Below, piece after piece: positions 46,904 to 57,539 of a stretch of DNA of 64,000 nt (positions are counted from its first letter, which is position 1; the number at the start of each line of letters is the position of its first letter). The position numbers and the translations under genes are program-made. This stretch comes from Xestospongia bergquistia (Eukaryota; Porifera; Demospongiae; Haplosclerida; Petrosiidae), in NCBI GenBank assembly GCA_963965975.1, contig OZ014413.1:6951501-7015500 (forward strand), written 5' to 3'. The notes under the pieces were generated by a model, which was given only the letters and a program-made list of their open reading frames with translations, did not search any database and was not told the DNA's origin.

Positions 46904-48190
46904 TCACTGTGCTTACATCATCGTGAAGGTCCATTGTGTGGTAGTTGTGGTATGCTTAAAGAAGGCCAAAAATTAAGTGTAGTATTTGGTTCTAAAGAAT
47001 GTAAAGAATGTAGTAACTGGTGGTTGTGGACAATAGTTCTCTATGCAGTAGTCGGTCCCCTTCTCATTTACCTGTTATATGCTCTGAGACTTACGTTGAC
47101 AACTGGTACACTAAATGGAATTATATTCTATGCTCATATGGCTAATTGTGGCATCATAGATCTTTTATCATTACAACTATATCAAGAGCCATACTCAAAG
47201 TTTTGTCTAATTTTTTTGTCTACATTGAATCTGAATCTTGGTTTTCCTCTATGTTTTTATGATGGGATGACAGAGTTATGGAAAGCTGGTCTCAGTTTAC
47301 TATTTCCACTATATTTACTGTCAATAGTTGTTGTCCTCATTATCCTCAGTCGTTTTTCTTTGAAGCTTGCTAGCATAATAGCGCACTCCTCAGTTCAGGT
47401 TCTGGTTACTGTTATTCATCTCTCATTCTCAAAACTATTGCTAGCAATTATTAATGTGTTTACTTCAGCAAGAATCTATTATGATTCAGATAGTAGTTTC
47501 AAAGTTTGGTATTGGGATGGGTCAATAGAATATGGTAGTTTATCACATATTATTCTAATGATCATCACATTGGTAATTGTCATTTCTCTCTTGCTACCCT
47601 ATGTCCTTATTCTCATCTTTGCTAGATCAATAAGACGCACAAGTATAAACAAATACATTCGACCTGTACTAGAAGCTATCCATGCTCCATATAAGGAAGG
47701 GAAGGAGTACTGGTTTGTAGCTCAACTTGTTTTCTTGGTTGGGACATATGTCGTGTACACATCACTAAGAGGTAGGAATGTTCTTAAAATATATATTATA
47801 ATAACCCCCTTTTTGGTTCTTTTGCTTCTCTTACATGTTTACTTCAAACCATATAAGAACAAAGTTATCAACTTGCTTGACCGTTGGCTTATACTTAACA
47901 TTATTTTGATATACACCACAACTTGGTTTTTTCTTATAGAATTTAAAAATCAAGTTATTTCAGTGTTTGTTTCTGTTATGGTCTTTATTGTGTTCCTTAC
48001 ATTCTTGGTAATATTGTTGTATCATATTCTACTGGTAACTGGCAAGACGTCTTCAATAACAAAAATATTTCATTTGATGCAGCACAAGTATAAGCAGAAA
48101 ATACTTTCATGCAAACCATTACTGGCAGCTAATGACTCATTTTACAATTCATGTGAATACAGAGAACCTTTATTAAGTTCTAGTAAATAA
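46904..48190 (+). pseudogene. Gene 2, second part: stalk end and membrane domain behind the stop
   Basis: Continues gene 2 in the same reading frame (SLCLHHREGPLCGSCGMLKE onward), through about nine hydrophobic segments to the family tail (CEYREPLLSSSK). It has no stop or frameshift of its own. An internal ATG at 46934 could start a 418-residue frame, but it has no signal peptide and is probably not used. 47072-47308 is nearly identical to gene 1, while flanking parts match gene 3. Confidence 0.8.
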
Positions 48191-48343
48191 TGCGAAATAA
48201 CAAATTATTATTTTATACTTGTCTCTTTAAAGAATATATATGTATTGTTATGTAAAGTCAATTTGATATACTAAAGCTGTATTGTTAATACACTGAAGTT
48301 TGTTTACTTTTAATACATATTTGTTTGACATCAGGTTCTGTTA

Positions 48344-48349
48344 AATAAA
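48344..48349 (+). terminator. Polyadenylation signal AATAAA of gene 2
   Basis: 154 bases after the stop, in the shared 3' block (tttgacatcaggttctgtta). Confidence 0.6.
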
Positions 48350-48519
48350 TTTATTTTAAAATGTCTACCTTCTCACTTTCATAACTTTTCTATTAACTTT
48401 CATAACTTTTTTATTTACAGCATAGTGACTGAGGTTATCCAGTGATTAACCACATCAAATAATTGTGTGATGGGTTGTTATAACCATAGGATATTTCTTA
48501 ACATTTATATCTGTTAACT

Positions 48520-48960
48520 GGGAATATAGCATGAACAATTAAAGACACATAATAATGAACTATATAGCTTAGATTTCATTTATAACTGTAGCTAAGAGAA
48601 CCAAATTTCAGGCTGGCTTCCCTTAAATTGACTAGCACACATAGATAATTTAAATGATTTTTGATAGGTGCCAATAAACTGTCTTCAACACTAGCTAGGA
48701 ATAATGTAGTATATAATACAGCTCTTCAATTTCAAGACACTAGGAGTTCTTATCTATATGACTATATATATCAACTGTATGGTTGCATTTATATGTGTAG
48801 TTCATATCAGTTATGACTCTTTATGTTCTGCTGTTGAATGATTTTTGTCTGAATATTAATAATGTTATTCCTAAGAGTTCAGCAATAAACAACTAAGGAA
48901 AAACTGAAACATAAACTTGCATTGTGTTGTATTTATCAAATTACATATACTGTATTTTCA
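48520..48960 (+). repeat. Downstream block shared by three units
   Basis: Repeated at 50360-50800 and 56690-57160. Landmarks are gagaacc.aatttcaggctgg, aggaataatgtagtatataa, ctcttcaatttcaagacacta and aacataaacttgca.tgtgtt. It separates a gene or relic from the next leader. Confidence 0.75.
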
Positions 48961-49078
48961 ATTTTATTGGAAAAACAATACCAGTTATTCAATGAGAATA
49001 ATGAAAGCAACTACAATATACAATATCAATACTTAGGATGTTGTTTTTCTGTATAGTTCACTCAAGCACATTTTAAAA

Positions 49079-50280
49079 ATGACAATACTTTGAGTCATTC
49101 TAGTATTTTTACTTTTAGTTAGCTTTTGTAAATTTAAAACACACAATTTTAACTTACCCTCAGATTTATAGCAGTATCTCTGTAACACAACATGTTTTTC
49201 TCCATACCTTGGTTCTCATTTTCTAATGAACAGCTTCGTCAATTTTATCCTTTCATGTGTAATCTTTAGTCAAGTGATAAGTAACCAAACTTATCAAAAT
49301 GACATGCACATTAACAGTTCCACACATTAAGCAACAATATCATGTTTGTGATGACATAGAGCACACAATTCCACAGCCAAAATGAGGTCCAGTTTTCTTC
49401 AACTCTCAATTGACTCTTAAAAATTTTGTGATTAAGGGTTGTGTTACAATCACAGACAACCACAATACTTCATAATTGTATACATTACACTTCCTTTTAT
49501 TCTGCTACCTTAGCCTTTGTTCATTATTTGGTCAAATATAATTCAAGTTAACATCTAATGCTCATTTGATTTGTCTTTGATTTGTGTAAGTTTAGATGAC
49601 TCAAGTATCAGCAAGGTTATTGAACCTAATTCCTCTTTGAGCTCTAAAGTACTTTTAAAAACAGCTAGATTACTGTGTTGGAATTATTATTTATTATCTT
49701 GATATGACATCAATCAGTTTGATGTTCTCACAACTGTCTCATTTAACTTGATTAGTTTGAACTATAAAACATAGATTTTGTTTAGAATAGTTATTCTTAT
49801 ATAATCAACATATATTATCATCAACAACTTTTATTGTATAATGCTGATAATGTTATTGTCAATGTTGCTGGATTGACCGTGCTTTATCATCAAAGAACAT
49901 ATAGAACATTTGTACTCATTAGCAATACAGAATTCTTGCACAACTTTGTTGGGTTTATACACCAGGAGGTTTGGTGATATTATAATACAAATCTCCTAAC
50001 TTCACATATGCTGAAGTAGAGAACACTGAGTTTGAAGGCAACATTAATTTTAATCATTTGCATTGTCATAAATCAGCACTAAGTATCTGTTGGACAGCCA
50101 GTTTTACCATCTAATTCTCACAGTTACTCTCTTTATGTTCAAAATAATGTTTTCAAAAAAAAAGCATTAAGGATATTAGATCTGGATCAATGCATTTTAC
50201 TTTCGTTATTCCAAACAAAATTACAATCACTATTCGCAAGTCATGAAATGAAAATAAACCATTGAATGAATGGACAAATC
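49079..50280 (+). pseudogene. Ectodomain relic of the large-protein family
   Basis: Starts with leader and ATG (49079) but stops after four codons. Collinear similarity to the ectodomain continues: tcagatttatagcagtatctctgtaacacaac, gtcaagtgataagtaaccaaact, gttaacatct, and near 49860 gttgctggattgaccgtgctttatcat. It fades near 50280. It is closest to the split relic at 57240/60372. Confidence 0.8.
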
Positions 50281-50359
50281 AATAGATTTTGTTATTATAT
50301 ACTAGTCTAGTCATTTTATCTCTTAACATTTATCTGTTGACTAGAAATAGAGCATGTAC

Positions 50360-50800
50360 AATCAATGACTTATAATAATTAATTGTGCAGCTTAGATTTT
50401 ATTTTTAACTGTGACAAGAGAACCGAATTTCAGGCTGGCTTCCCTAAAATTGACTTGCAGACATAAATTATTTTTGATATGTATCAAATAAATTGTCGTT
50501 AACACTAGATAGGAATAATGTAGTATATAATACTGCTCTTCAATTTCAAGACACTAACATTTCTTAACTATATGGCTATATATTTCCACTGGGAACATTT
50601 TATATGTGTAATTCATATCAGATATGACTCAGACTGTTCTGCTATTGAATGATCTTTTTCTGAATATTAATAAAGTTATTCCCAAGGGCTCAGCAATAAA
50701 TGACTAAAGAAAATACTGAAACATAAACTTGCACTGTGTTATATTTATCAAGGTACATCTACTCCACTTTCAATGTTATTTTAAAAACAATACCAGTCAT
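50360..50800 (+). repeat. Downstream block, second copy
   Basis: Copy of 48520-48960, following the ectodomain relic rather than an intact gene. Confidence 0.7.
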
Positions 50801-50869
50801 TCAAACAGAATAATCGAAGATATATATATATAACACTTGCTAGAAAGAAATATTGTACACTTCTTCAAG

Positions 50870-51085
50870 AACATGTAAGTAGTGTATTAGTGTACATCTA
50901 TAATGACTTAACAAAACTTTTTTTGTAATTAGTTTGCCATGATATTGATTTGACAAACTAGTTTTTATGACTTATTTGTCAGTCTCTATACAGTTTCAAT
51001 TTTGCCCTAAATAACATAGAATGACAAATTTAATGACAAACCTAGTGTCTTGCCAGGTTTGTTCATCTGTTGAACTTATGTGATA
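50870..51085. repeat. Dispersed repeat with hairpin, copy 2
   Basis: Copy of 29150-29365. The central inverted repeat is degraded here (gacaaactagt...acttatttgtcag). Confidence 0.65.
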
Positions 51086-51229
51086 TGTTAACTACTCACT
51101 CTATGATTGTCACTTTGTAGCAGTATTCCATACTAACAAATTGTATAAAAAGTAATTCACATGAATTCTAGATTCCATAGTAATTCTTCAATGTAAACTA
51201 CAAGGTGGGTGTTTAAAATAACTAAAGAA

Positions 51230-51870
51230 TTATTGTAAACTTGTAAACTACTATGTTTACATCATTGTGTAAGTCTGTTGTGTGATAGTTGTAGTAAGCT
51301 TAAAATAGGCCAAAACTTAGTATGGTATTTGGTTATTCAGAATGAAAAATGTACTAATTTGTGGTTGCAGACACCAGTTCTCTATGCAGTAGCTGCTCCC
51401 TTCTTCATTTATATGTTATATGCTCTCAGACTCACATTATACACTCAATAGAATTATATTTTAAGTTCAGTCTACTAATTATCGAATCATAGATCTATTA
51501 TCTTTAAATCTTATAATAGCCACGTTCAATGTTTTGTTTTTTCTAAATCTGAGTTTTTCTCTATGTTCAACAATGGAATGACAAAGTTTAGAAAATTAAT
51601 GTCAGTTTACTATTTTCATTTATCTCTTGATGATAGTTGTTATCTTCAGTATCCTCAGTCATTGAATGTAAAGCTTTCAAAAACAATTGTTCATTCCTCA
51701 GTTATGTGTGGTTTACTATTGTACATTTCTCATTCTCAAAACTATTGCTAGCAATTTGGGATGTGTTTTCCTCAGAAAGAATCTTTTATGATTCAGATAC
51801 TAGTGAAAATGTTTGGTGTTGGACTGGCTAAAATATGGTGGTGAATCATTTTTCATACATTGGTAAATGT
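51230..51870 (+). pseudogene. Stalk and membrane-domain relic upstream of gene 3
   Basis: Near twin of the relic upstream of gene 2. Two overlapping short frames (51563-51831) still encode pieces such as FSFSKLLLAIWDVFSSERIF, matching LSFSKLLLAIIDVFTSARIY of gene 1. Similarity ends near 51870 at acattggtaaatg, the shared end point. Confidence 0.85.
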
Positions 51871-51999
51871 TATTTAAGGTATTGCCAAAAATCTATCAAT
51901 GACTGATTTTGAAAATCGGAAAATTAACTTGCACTTACATTATTATAAAATCAGATCTACATTTACTTTCAATGTTATTGTAACAACAATATTCAGTTA

Positions 52000-52084
52000 T
52001 TTCAAAAGATAACAAAAACAGTTAAAATATCAATACTTAAGCAGTTAATTCCTGTGTTGTTTAGTTCAGTCAAACTCATTTAAA
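52000..52084 (+). promoter_or_regulatory. Conserved 5' leader/promoter block of gene 3
   Basis: Same block as before genes 1 and 2, ending ttagttcagtcaaactc.tttaaaATG. Confidence 0.6.
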
Positions 52085-55000
52085 ATGTTCTTACTTTCAG
52101 CACTACTGGTGCTTTTTTCCCTTGTAAATTGTTTTGAAACATATAATGTTAACTCATCATCAGATTTAGAGAAGTACCTGTGTGACACAACATGGTCCTC
52201 TCAACAACTTGTTTTATCATTAAACAGCTCTGTCAATTTTACCTTCTCGCGTGGTATCTTCTGTCAAGTGACAAGTAACAAGACTAGTAAGATTGATATA
52301 CGCAGTGATTCTCTCACAGAATGGGCAACTATAGCATGTGTTCATAATGACACATCAGACATTTCTCAACAATCTAGAAGAGGTCTGGCTTTCTTTAACA
52401 CTACAGTGACTCTAGAACGATTGATATTTAAGGATTGTGGTACATATCTCACTACTATACAAGATTCTACCATTACTCAATACCTCAATAGTTCATCTCT
52501 GTATTACACTTCATCTCATGCTGCTGCCTTAGTCTTTGTTCATTGTCAGGTCAATATAACTAAAGTTAACATCTATTACTCATATGGGTTTGCTATGATT
52601 GGTGTAAATCTGATTGATTCTACTATCAGTGAAATAAATATAGCTTATTCAAGTCTTAGTACTAACCTATATCGTCATACTGAACACAAAAGAAGGACAC
52701 TTGGTTGTGGTGCTCTTCTACATTTTTTTGATCATCAACTAATGATGTATCCTACAAATGTTAATGTCAACTATGCGCTTTTTACAAATAACTATGATTT
52801 GCATAAAGCATATAACTATATCACTGAGTTCTCTAATGATGACTTGAATATTGTTAATGCTGCTGGTCTGACTGTACTTTATATTCAAAAAGCATATTTT
52901 GCTAGTGTTACTATTGACAATACAGAATTTACATCTAATGTGGGAAGTTCTAGTTCCCCAGGTGGTCTGCTTGTTCTTCATTACAACAGTTCTCTTAATA
53001 CAAGCACAATTGTTAATAACTCTCTGTTTTCTGATAATGCTAATGGTCCTAAGTCATTATTACATGGAGCGGCTCTTGCTTTATATTGGATTAAAGGAAC
53101 AGATTTATCAAAGACTCAACACCAAATACTGTTAATTCAAAACACAAAGTTTTATAATCACACAGGACGTGGTCATAATTGTTTACCTACTGGTGCAGTA
53201 TATGTTGTTGTAGCTGAGCTCGAAAAGACTGTTAATATAGATATTCATTTTATTAATTGCAGCTTTCAAAATAACTTAGTACAGCAGACTGGAGCTTGTA
53301 TTTTTATGTCTGTCTATGACAATGCTAAGATGTTTGCAAACATCTCCGTTGTTCTTGAAGACATATATGCAACGAATAACTCTCAAAGGTTAAGATTTAA
53401 GCCTTTTTCAACTGCTGGAATCTTCACTTTTAGTAATGTAGCAAATGTATCTATTACTGGAATGTCAACCTTCATTAACAACTATGGATCTGTGATTGAT
53501 GCTTTCAATTCCAATGCTTATCTGTCTAAATATGCCAATGTGACTTTTAGCAATAATGTTGGATCAAGAGGTGCTGCTATTAGACTACAAGGTAATGGAT
53601 ATCTTTATTTTATTGGAGGAACTGTAGTTAACTTTACTAATAATCAAGCTCAGGAATTTGGTGGAGCAATATATGCAAGTTCTGGTGTAAGAAATAGTTT
53701 ATTAGTAAAAGAACAATGTATCATAAAGGTAATTGATATCACAAAAGAAAAGAATATTTCTTTTACAGAAAATGTAGCTATCAATTCTGGTGATTCAATA
53801 TATGCCTATCCACTCTTTTCATGCAGATTAAAGCAAAAAATTCCTAACAATACAGCATTGCTAGAATTTTATAGGAGCCTCTTTCATTTCATTGAAAACA
53901 AGAAAGTGAATAAACTTCACACCATATCAACTTCAGCTTCAAAACTAACTTTGTGTTATCCTAATGATACACATAGAAATTCCATCAAATCATTTAATAC
54001 CTATCCAGGTCAGAAGATCAAGATCTACATGGCATCTATTGATGCTGTAAATAGAAGCGTTTACTCAACCGTTGCAATCACCATTGCTACAAAAAGAAAC
54101 ACTTTAGAACTACATAAAAACCAAGTACAAATACTTTATGAAGGTAATAATTGTACCTCATTTAAGCTTAAAATATATAGCAAAGACTCTAATACCACAG
54201 AAGGAAAGTTAGTATTTTCTCTACCTAGTTTCCCAGCTGCTCTAGTTGTCAATGTTACAGTACAACATTGTCCTTTAGGTTTTGTTTTGCATAATAAAAC
54301 ACAAAAATGTGTGTGCTCATCAGCTTTTTATAATTTAGACTTCTATTTGGTTTATGGTTACAGGGCTGATTGTGACATTGATTACCTGTCAATGGCAAGA
54401 CCTGTATTATCTGCTAATACCTGGGCTGGTTATGTGAACATGTCCAGACATTTTGGTGTATCAATTCTATGTCCACTTGGTTATTGTAATTATGATGGGT
54501 CCTTTATTTGTAGTTCTTCATCTAACAATATGAAGATTTCAAATAACAAGACTTGTTACAAAAAAACTCTCCGATCACTATGTTTGCATCATCGTGAAGG
54601 TCCATTGTGTGGTAGTTGTGGTATGCTTAAAGAAGGCCAAAAACTAAGTGTAGTATTTGGTTCTACAGCATGCAAAGAATGTAGTAACTGGTGGTTGTGG
54701 ACAATAGTTCTCTATGCAGTTGTTGGCCCCCTTCTCATTTACCTGTTATATGCTCTCAGACTTACATTAACAACTGGTACACTAAATGGTATTATATTCT
54801 ATGCCCAGATGGCTAATTGTGGCATCATAGATCTATTATCATTAAAACTTTATCAAGACGCATACTCAAAGTTTTGTGTTATTTTTTTGTCAACATTGAA
54901 TCTGAAGCTTGGTTTTCCTCTATGTTTTTATAATGGAATGACAGAGTTATGGAAAGCTGGTTTCAGTTTACTATTTCCACTATATTTACTGTCAATAGTT

Positions 55001-55861
55001 GTTGTCCTCATTATCCTCAGTCATTTTTCTTTGAAGTTAGCTAGCAAAATAGCGCACTCCTCAATTCAGGTTCTTGTTACTGTTATTCATCTCTCATTCT
55101 CAAAACTATTGCTAGCAATTATTGATGTGTTTACTTCAGCAAATATCTATTATGATTCAGATAGTAGTTTCAAAGTTTGGTATTGGGATGGGTCAGTACA
55201 ATATGGTAGTGGATCACATATTATTCTAATAATCATCACATTGGTGATTGTCATTTCTCTCTTGCTACCCTATGTCCTTATTCTCATCTTTGCTAGATCA
55301 ATAAGACGCACAAAGATAAACAAATACATCCGACCTCTACTGGAAGCTATCCATGCTCCATATAAGGAAGGGAAAGAGTACTGGTTTGTAGCTCAACTTG
55401 TTTTCTTGGTTGGGACATATGTCGTGTACACATCACTAAGAGGTAGGAATGTTCTTAAAATATATATTATAATAACCCCCTTTTTGGTTCTTTTGCTTCT
55501 CTTACATGTTTACTTCAAACCATATAAGAACAAACTTATCAACTTTCTTGACTGTTGGCTTATACTTAACATTATTTTGATATACACAACAACTTGGTTT
55601 TTTCTTATAGAATATAAAAATCAAGTTATTTCAGTGTTTGTGTCTGTTATGGTCTTTATTGTGTTCCTTACATTCTTGGTAATATTGTTGTATCATATTC
55701 TACTGGTAACTGGCAAGACGTCTTCAATAACAAAAATTTTTCATTTGATGCAGCACAAATATAAGCAGAAAATACTTTCACGCAAACCATTACTGGCAGC
55801 TAATGACTCATTTTACAATTCATGTGAATACAGAGAACCTTTATTAAGTTGTAATAACTAA
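52085..55861 (+). CDS. Gene 3: beta-helix ectodomain, polytopic membrane protein (1258 aa)
   Basis: Intact, intronless and collinear with gene 1. It has a signal peptide (MFLLSALLVLFSLVNC), a sequon-rich ectodomain with beta-helix-like strands (NFTNNQAQEFGGAIYASSG), and a Cys-rich stalk (HCPLGFVLHNKTQKCVCSS, LCLHHREGPLCGSCGMLKE). About nine hydrophobic segments follow, then the same tail (CEYREPLLSCNN). The end of the membrane domain and the 3' sequence are nearly identical to gene 2, while parts of the ectodomain (IDSTISEINIAYSSLSTNLY) are closer to gene 1. Its 3' region is interrupted by a likely solo LTR. Confidence 0.9.
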   Translation: MFLLSALLVLFSLVNCFETYNVNSSSDLEKYLCDTTWSSQQLVLSLNSSVNFTFSRGIFCQVTSNKTSKIDIRSDSLTEWATIACVHNDTSDISQQSRRGLAFFNTTVTLERLIFKDCGTYLTTIQDSTITQYLNSSSLYYTSSHAAALVFVHCQVNITKVNIYYSYGFAMIGVNLIDSTISEINIAYSSLSTNLYRHTEHKRRTLGCGALLHFFDHQLMMYPTNVNVNYALFTNNYDLHKAYNYITEFSNDDLNIVNAAGLTVLYIQKAYFASVTIDNTEFTSNVGSSSSPGGLLVLHYNSSLNTSTIVNNSLFSDNANGPKSLLHGAALALYWIKGTDLSKTQHQILLIQNTKFYNHTGRGHNCLPTGAVYVVVAELEKTVNIDIHFINCSFQNNLVQQTGACIFMSVYDNAKMFANISVVLEDIYATNNSQRLRFKPFSTAGIFTFSNVANVSITGMSTFINNYGSVIDAFNSNAYLSKYANVTFSNNVGSRGAAIRLQGNGYLYFIGGTVVNFTNNQAQEFGGAIYASSGVRNSLLVKEQCIIKVIDITKEKNISFTENVAINSGDSIYAYPLFSCRLKQKIPNNTALLEFYRSLFHFIENKKVNKLHTISTSASKLTLCYPNDTHRNSIKSFNTYPGQKIKIYMASIDAVNRSVYSTVAITIATKRNTLELHKNQVQILYEGNNCTSFKLKIYSKDSNTTEGKLVFSLPSFPAALVVNVTVQHCPLGFVLHNKTQKCVCSSAFYNLDFYLVYGYRADCDIDYLSMARPVLSANTWAGYVNMSRHFGVSILCPLGYCNYDGSFICSSSSNNMKISNNKTCYKKTLRSLCLHHREGPLCGSCGMLKEGQKLSVVFGSTACKECSNWWLWTIVLYAVVGPLLIYLLYALRLTLTTGTLNGIIFYAQMANCGIIDLLSLKLYQDAYSKFCVIFLSTLNLKLGFPLCFYNGMTELWKAGFSLLFPLYLLSIVVVLIILSHFSLKLASKIAHSSIQVLVTVIHLSFSKLLLAIIDVFTSANIYYDSDSSFKVWYWDGSVQYGSGSHIILIIITLVIVISLLLPYVLILIFARSIRRTKINKYIRPLLEAIHAPYKEGKEYWFVAQLVFLVGTYVVYTSLRGRNVLKIYIIITPFLVLLLLLHVYFKPYKNKLINFLDCWLILNIILIYTTTWFFLIEYKNQVISVFVSVMVFIVFLTFLVILLYHILLVTGKTSSITKIFHLMQHKYKQKILSRKPLLAANDSFYNSCEYREPLLSCNN

Positions 55862-56005
55862 TGGGAATGTACACGTTATTATTTTATATTTGTCTTTTTA
55901 AAGATTGTATATGTATCATTATGTAAAGTCAATTTCATATACTAAAGTTGTATTATAAACAGTCTGAAATTTTACTTCTTATACTTATCTGTTTGACATC
56001 AGGTT

Positions 56006-56499
56006 TGTAGTGACTGAGTGAATTGGAAAAGAATTATAGAACCAGCTGTTTGTACAACTGACAACCGACCCAATGACAATAGTAATAATAACTATAATAA
56101 CTATAACAACTGTAGTACATAAGACAACTATGACAACAGCTGACCAAATATTAAAAGTATGCAGTATTTATATCAATACATGACGTAATAATACACAATA
56201 CTGAATATATGTTACATTATTTACAAAAAGGGACAACTTCTGTCAAAATATTTTGGCCTGTTTTGTGAAAAATAACTGTTAAAACATATCAAAAAACAGT
56301 TTTGCATTCAAATAAAATAGGTATGCATATATAGCAACTGTATGTATACAAAACTGAGATGTTTGAGATGTTTTAACAGTAGTTTGTTCACAAATTAGGT
56401 CACAAATGTATTAGCAGAAGTGGTCCCTTTTTGCTAATCAGGTCACATATAATTAATACATATAGGTTCAAAGTTTATCAAGTTACCTAGTATATCACA
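56006..56499. mobile_element. Probable solo LTR in the gene 3 3' region
   Basis: Compared with genes 1 and 2, about 500 extra bases split the shared 3' block. The insert starts TGTAGTG and ends TATCACA, and is flanked by a 5-base direct repeat AGGTT (56001-56005 and 56500-56504). TG...CA ends with a 5-base target duplication are the hallmark of an LTR insertion. It contains its own AATAAA (56311-56316). No coding part remains. Confidence 0.65.
56218..56440. repeat. Fold-back structure inside the insert
   Basis: Arms 56218-56295 and 56356-56440 are imperfect reverse complements: caaaaagggacaacttctg against cagaagtggtccctttttg, and ctgttaaaacat against atgttttaacag. It could be a nested MITE or a structured part of the LTR. 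Confidence 0.65.
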
Positions 56500-56510
56500 A
56501 GGTTCTATTA

Positions 56511-56516
56511 AATAAA
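56511..56516 (+). terminator. Displaced AATAAA of gene 3
   Basis: The family's shared polyadenylation signal now lies 650 bases after the stop instead of about 153. Confidence 0.5.
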
Positions 56517-56689
56517 TTAATATTAAAATGTCTACCTTCTCACTTTCCTAACTTTTTTATTAAGTTTCATAACTTTTCTATTTGCAGCATAGTGAGTGAG
56601 GCTATTCAGTGATTAACCACATTAAATAATTGTGTGATGGGTTGTTATAACCATATGGTATTTCTTAACATTAACTGGGAATATACAAT

Positions 56690-57160
56690 TGAGGACATAT
56701 AATAATGAAGTATATAGCTTCGATTTCATTTATAACTGTAACAAAGAGAACCAAATTTCAGGCTGGCTTCCATTAAATTGACTAGCACACATGCATAAAT
56801 TTAATGATTTTCATATGTACCAATAAATTGTCTTTAACAATAGCTAGGAATAATGTAGTATATAATACAGCTCTTCAATTTCAAGACACTAGGAGTTCTT
56901 GTGTATGTGACTATATACATATCAAGTGGTTGCATTTATTTATATGTGTAGTTCGTATCAGTTATGAGTCATTATGTTCTGCTGTTGAATGATTTTTTTG
57001 TCTGTATATTAATAAAGTTATTCCTAAGACTTCAGCAATAAACAACTAAGAAAAAACTGAAACATAAACTTGCATTGTGTTGTATTTATCAAATTACATT
57101 TACTGTTTTTTCAATTTTATTGGAAAAGCAATACCAGTTATTCAAACAGAATAATGAAAG
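56690..57160 (+). repeat. Downstream block, third copy
   Basis: Copy of 48520-48960, following gene 3. Confidence 0.7.
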
Positions 57161-57539
57161 CAACTACAATATACAATATCAATACTTAGGATGTTGTTTT
57201 TCTGTATAGTTCACTCAAGCACATTTTAAAAATGACAATTCCTTGAGGCATTCTTGTATTTTAACTTTTAGTTAGCTTTTGTAAATTTAAAAGACATGAT
57301 GTTAGCTTACCCTCAGATTTATAGCAGAATCTCTGTAACACAACATGTTTTTCTCCATACCTTGGTTCTCATTAATGAACAGCTTCGTCAATTTTATCCT
57401 TTCATGTGGACTCTTTACTCAAGTGATAAGTAACCAAACTAGTCATAATGACATTACACATTAACACTTCCACACAGTAAGCAACAATAACGTGTTTGTG
57501 ATGACAGAGCACACACTTCCACAGCCAAAATGTGCATAC

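Noticed and set aside
46934-48190. Independent 418-residue gene starting at the internal ATG
   Set aside because: It is in frame with the preceding gene 2 sequence, lacks a signal peptide and leader block, and is better explained as the membrane half behind a nonsense codon.
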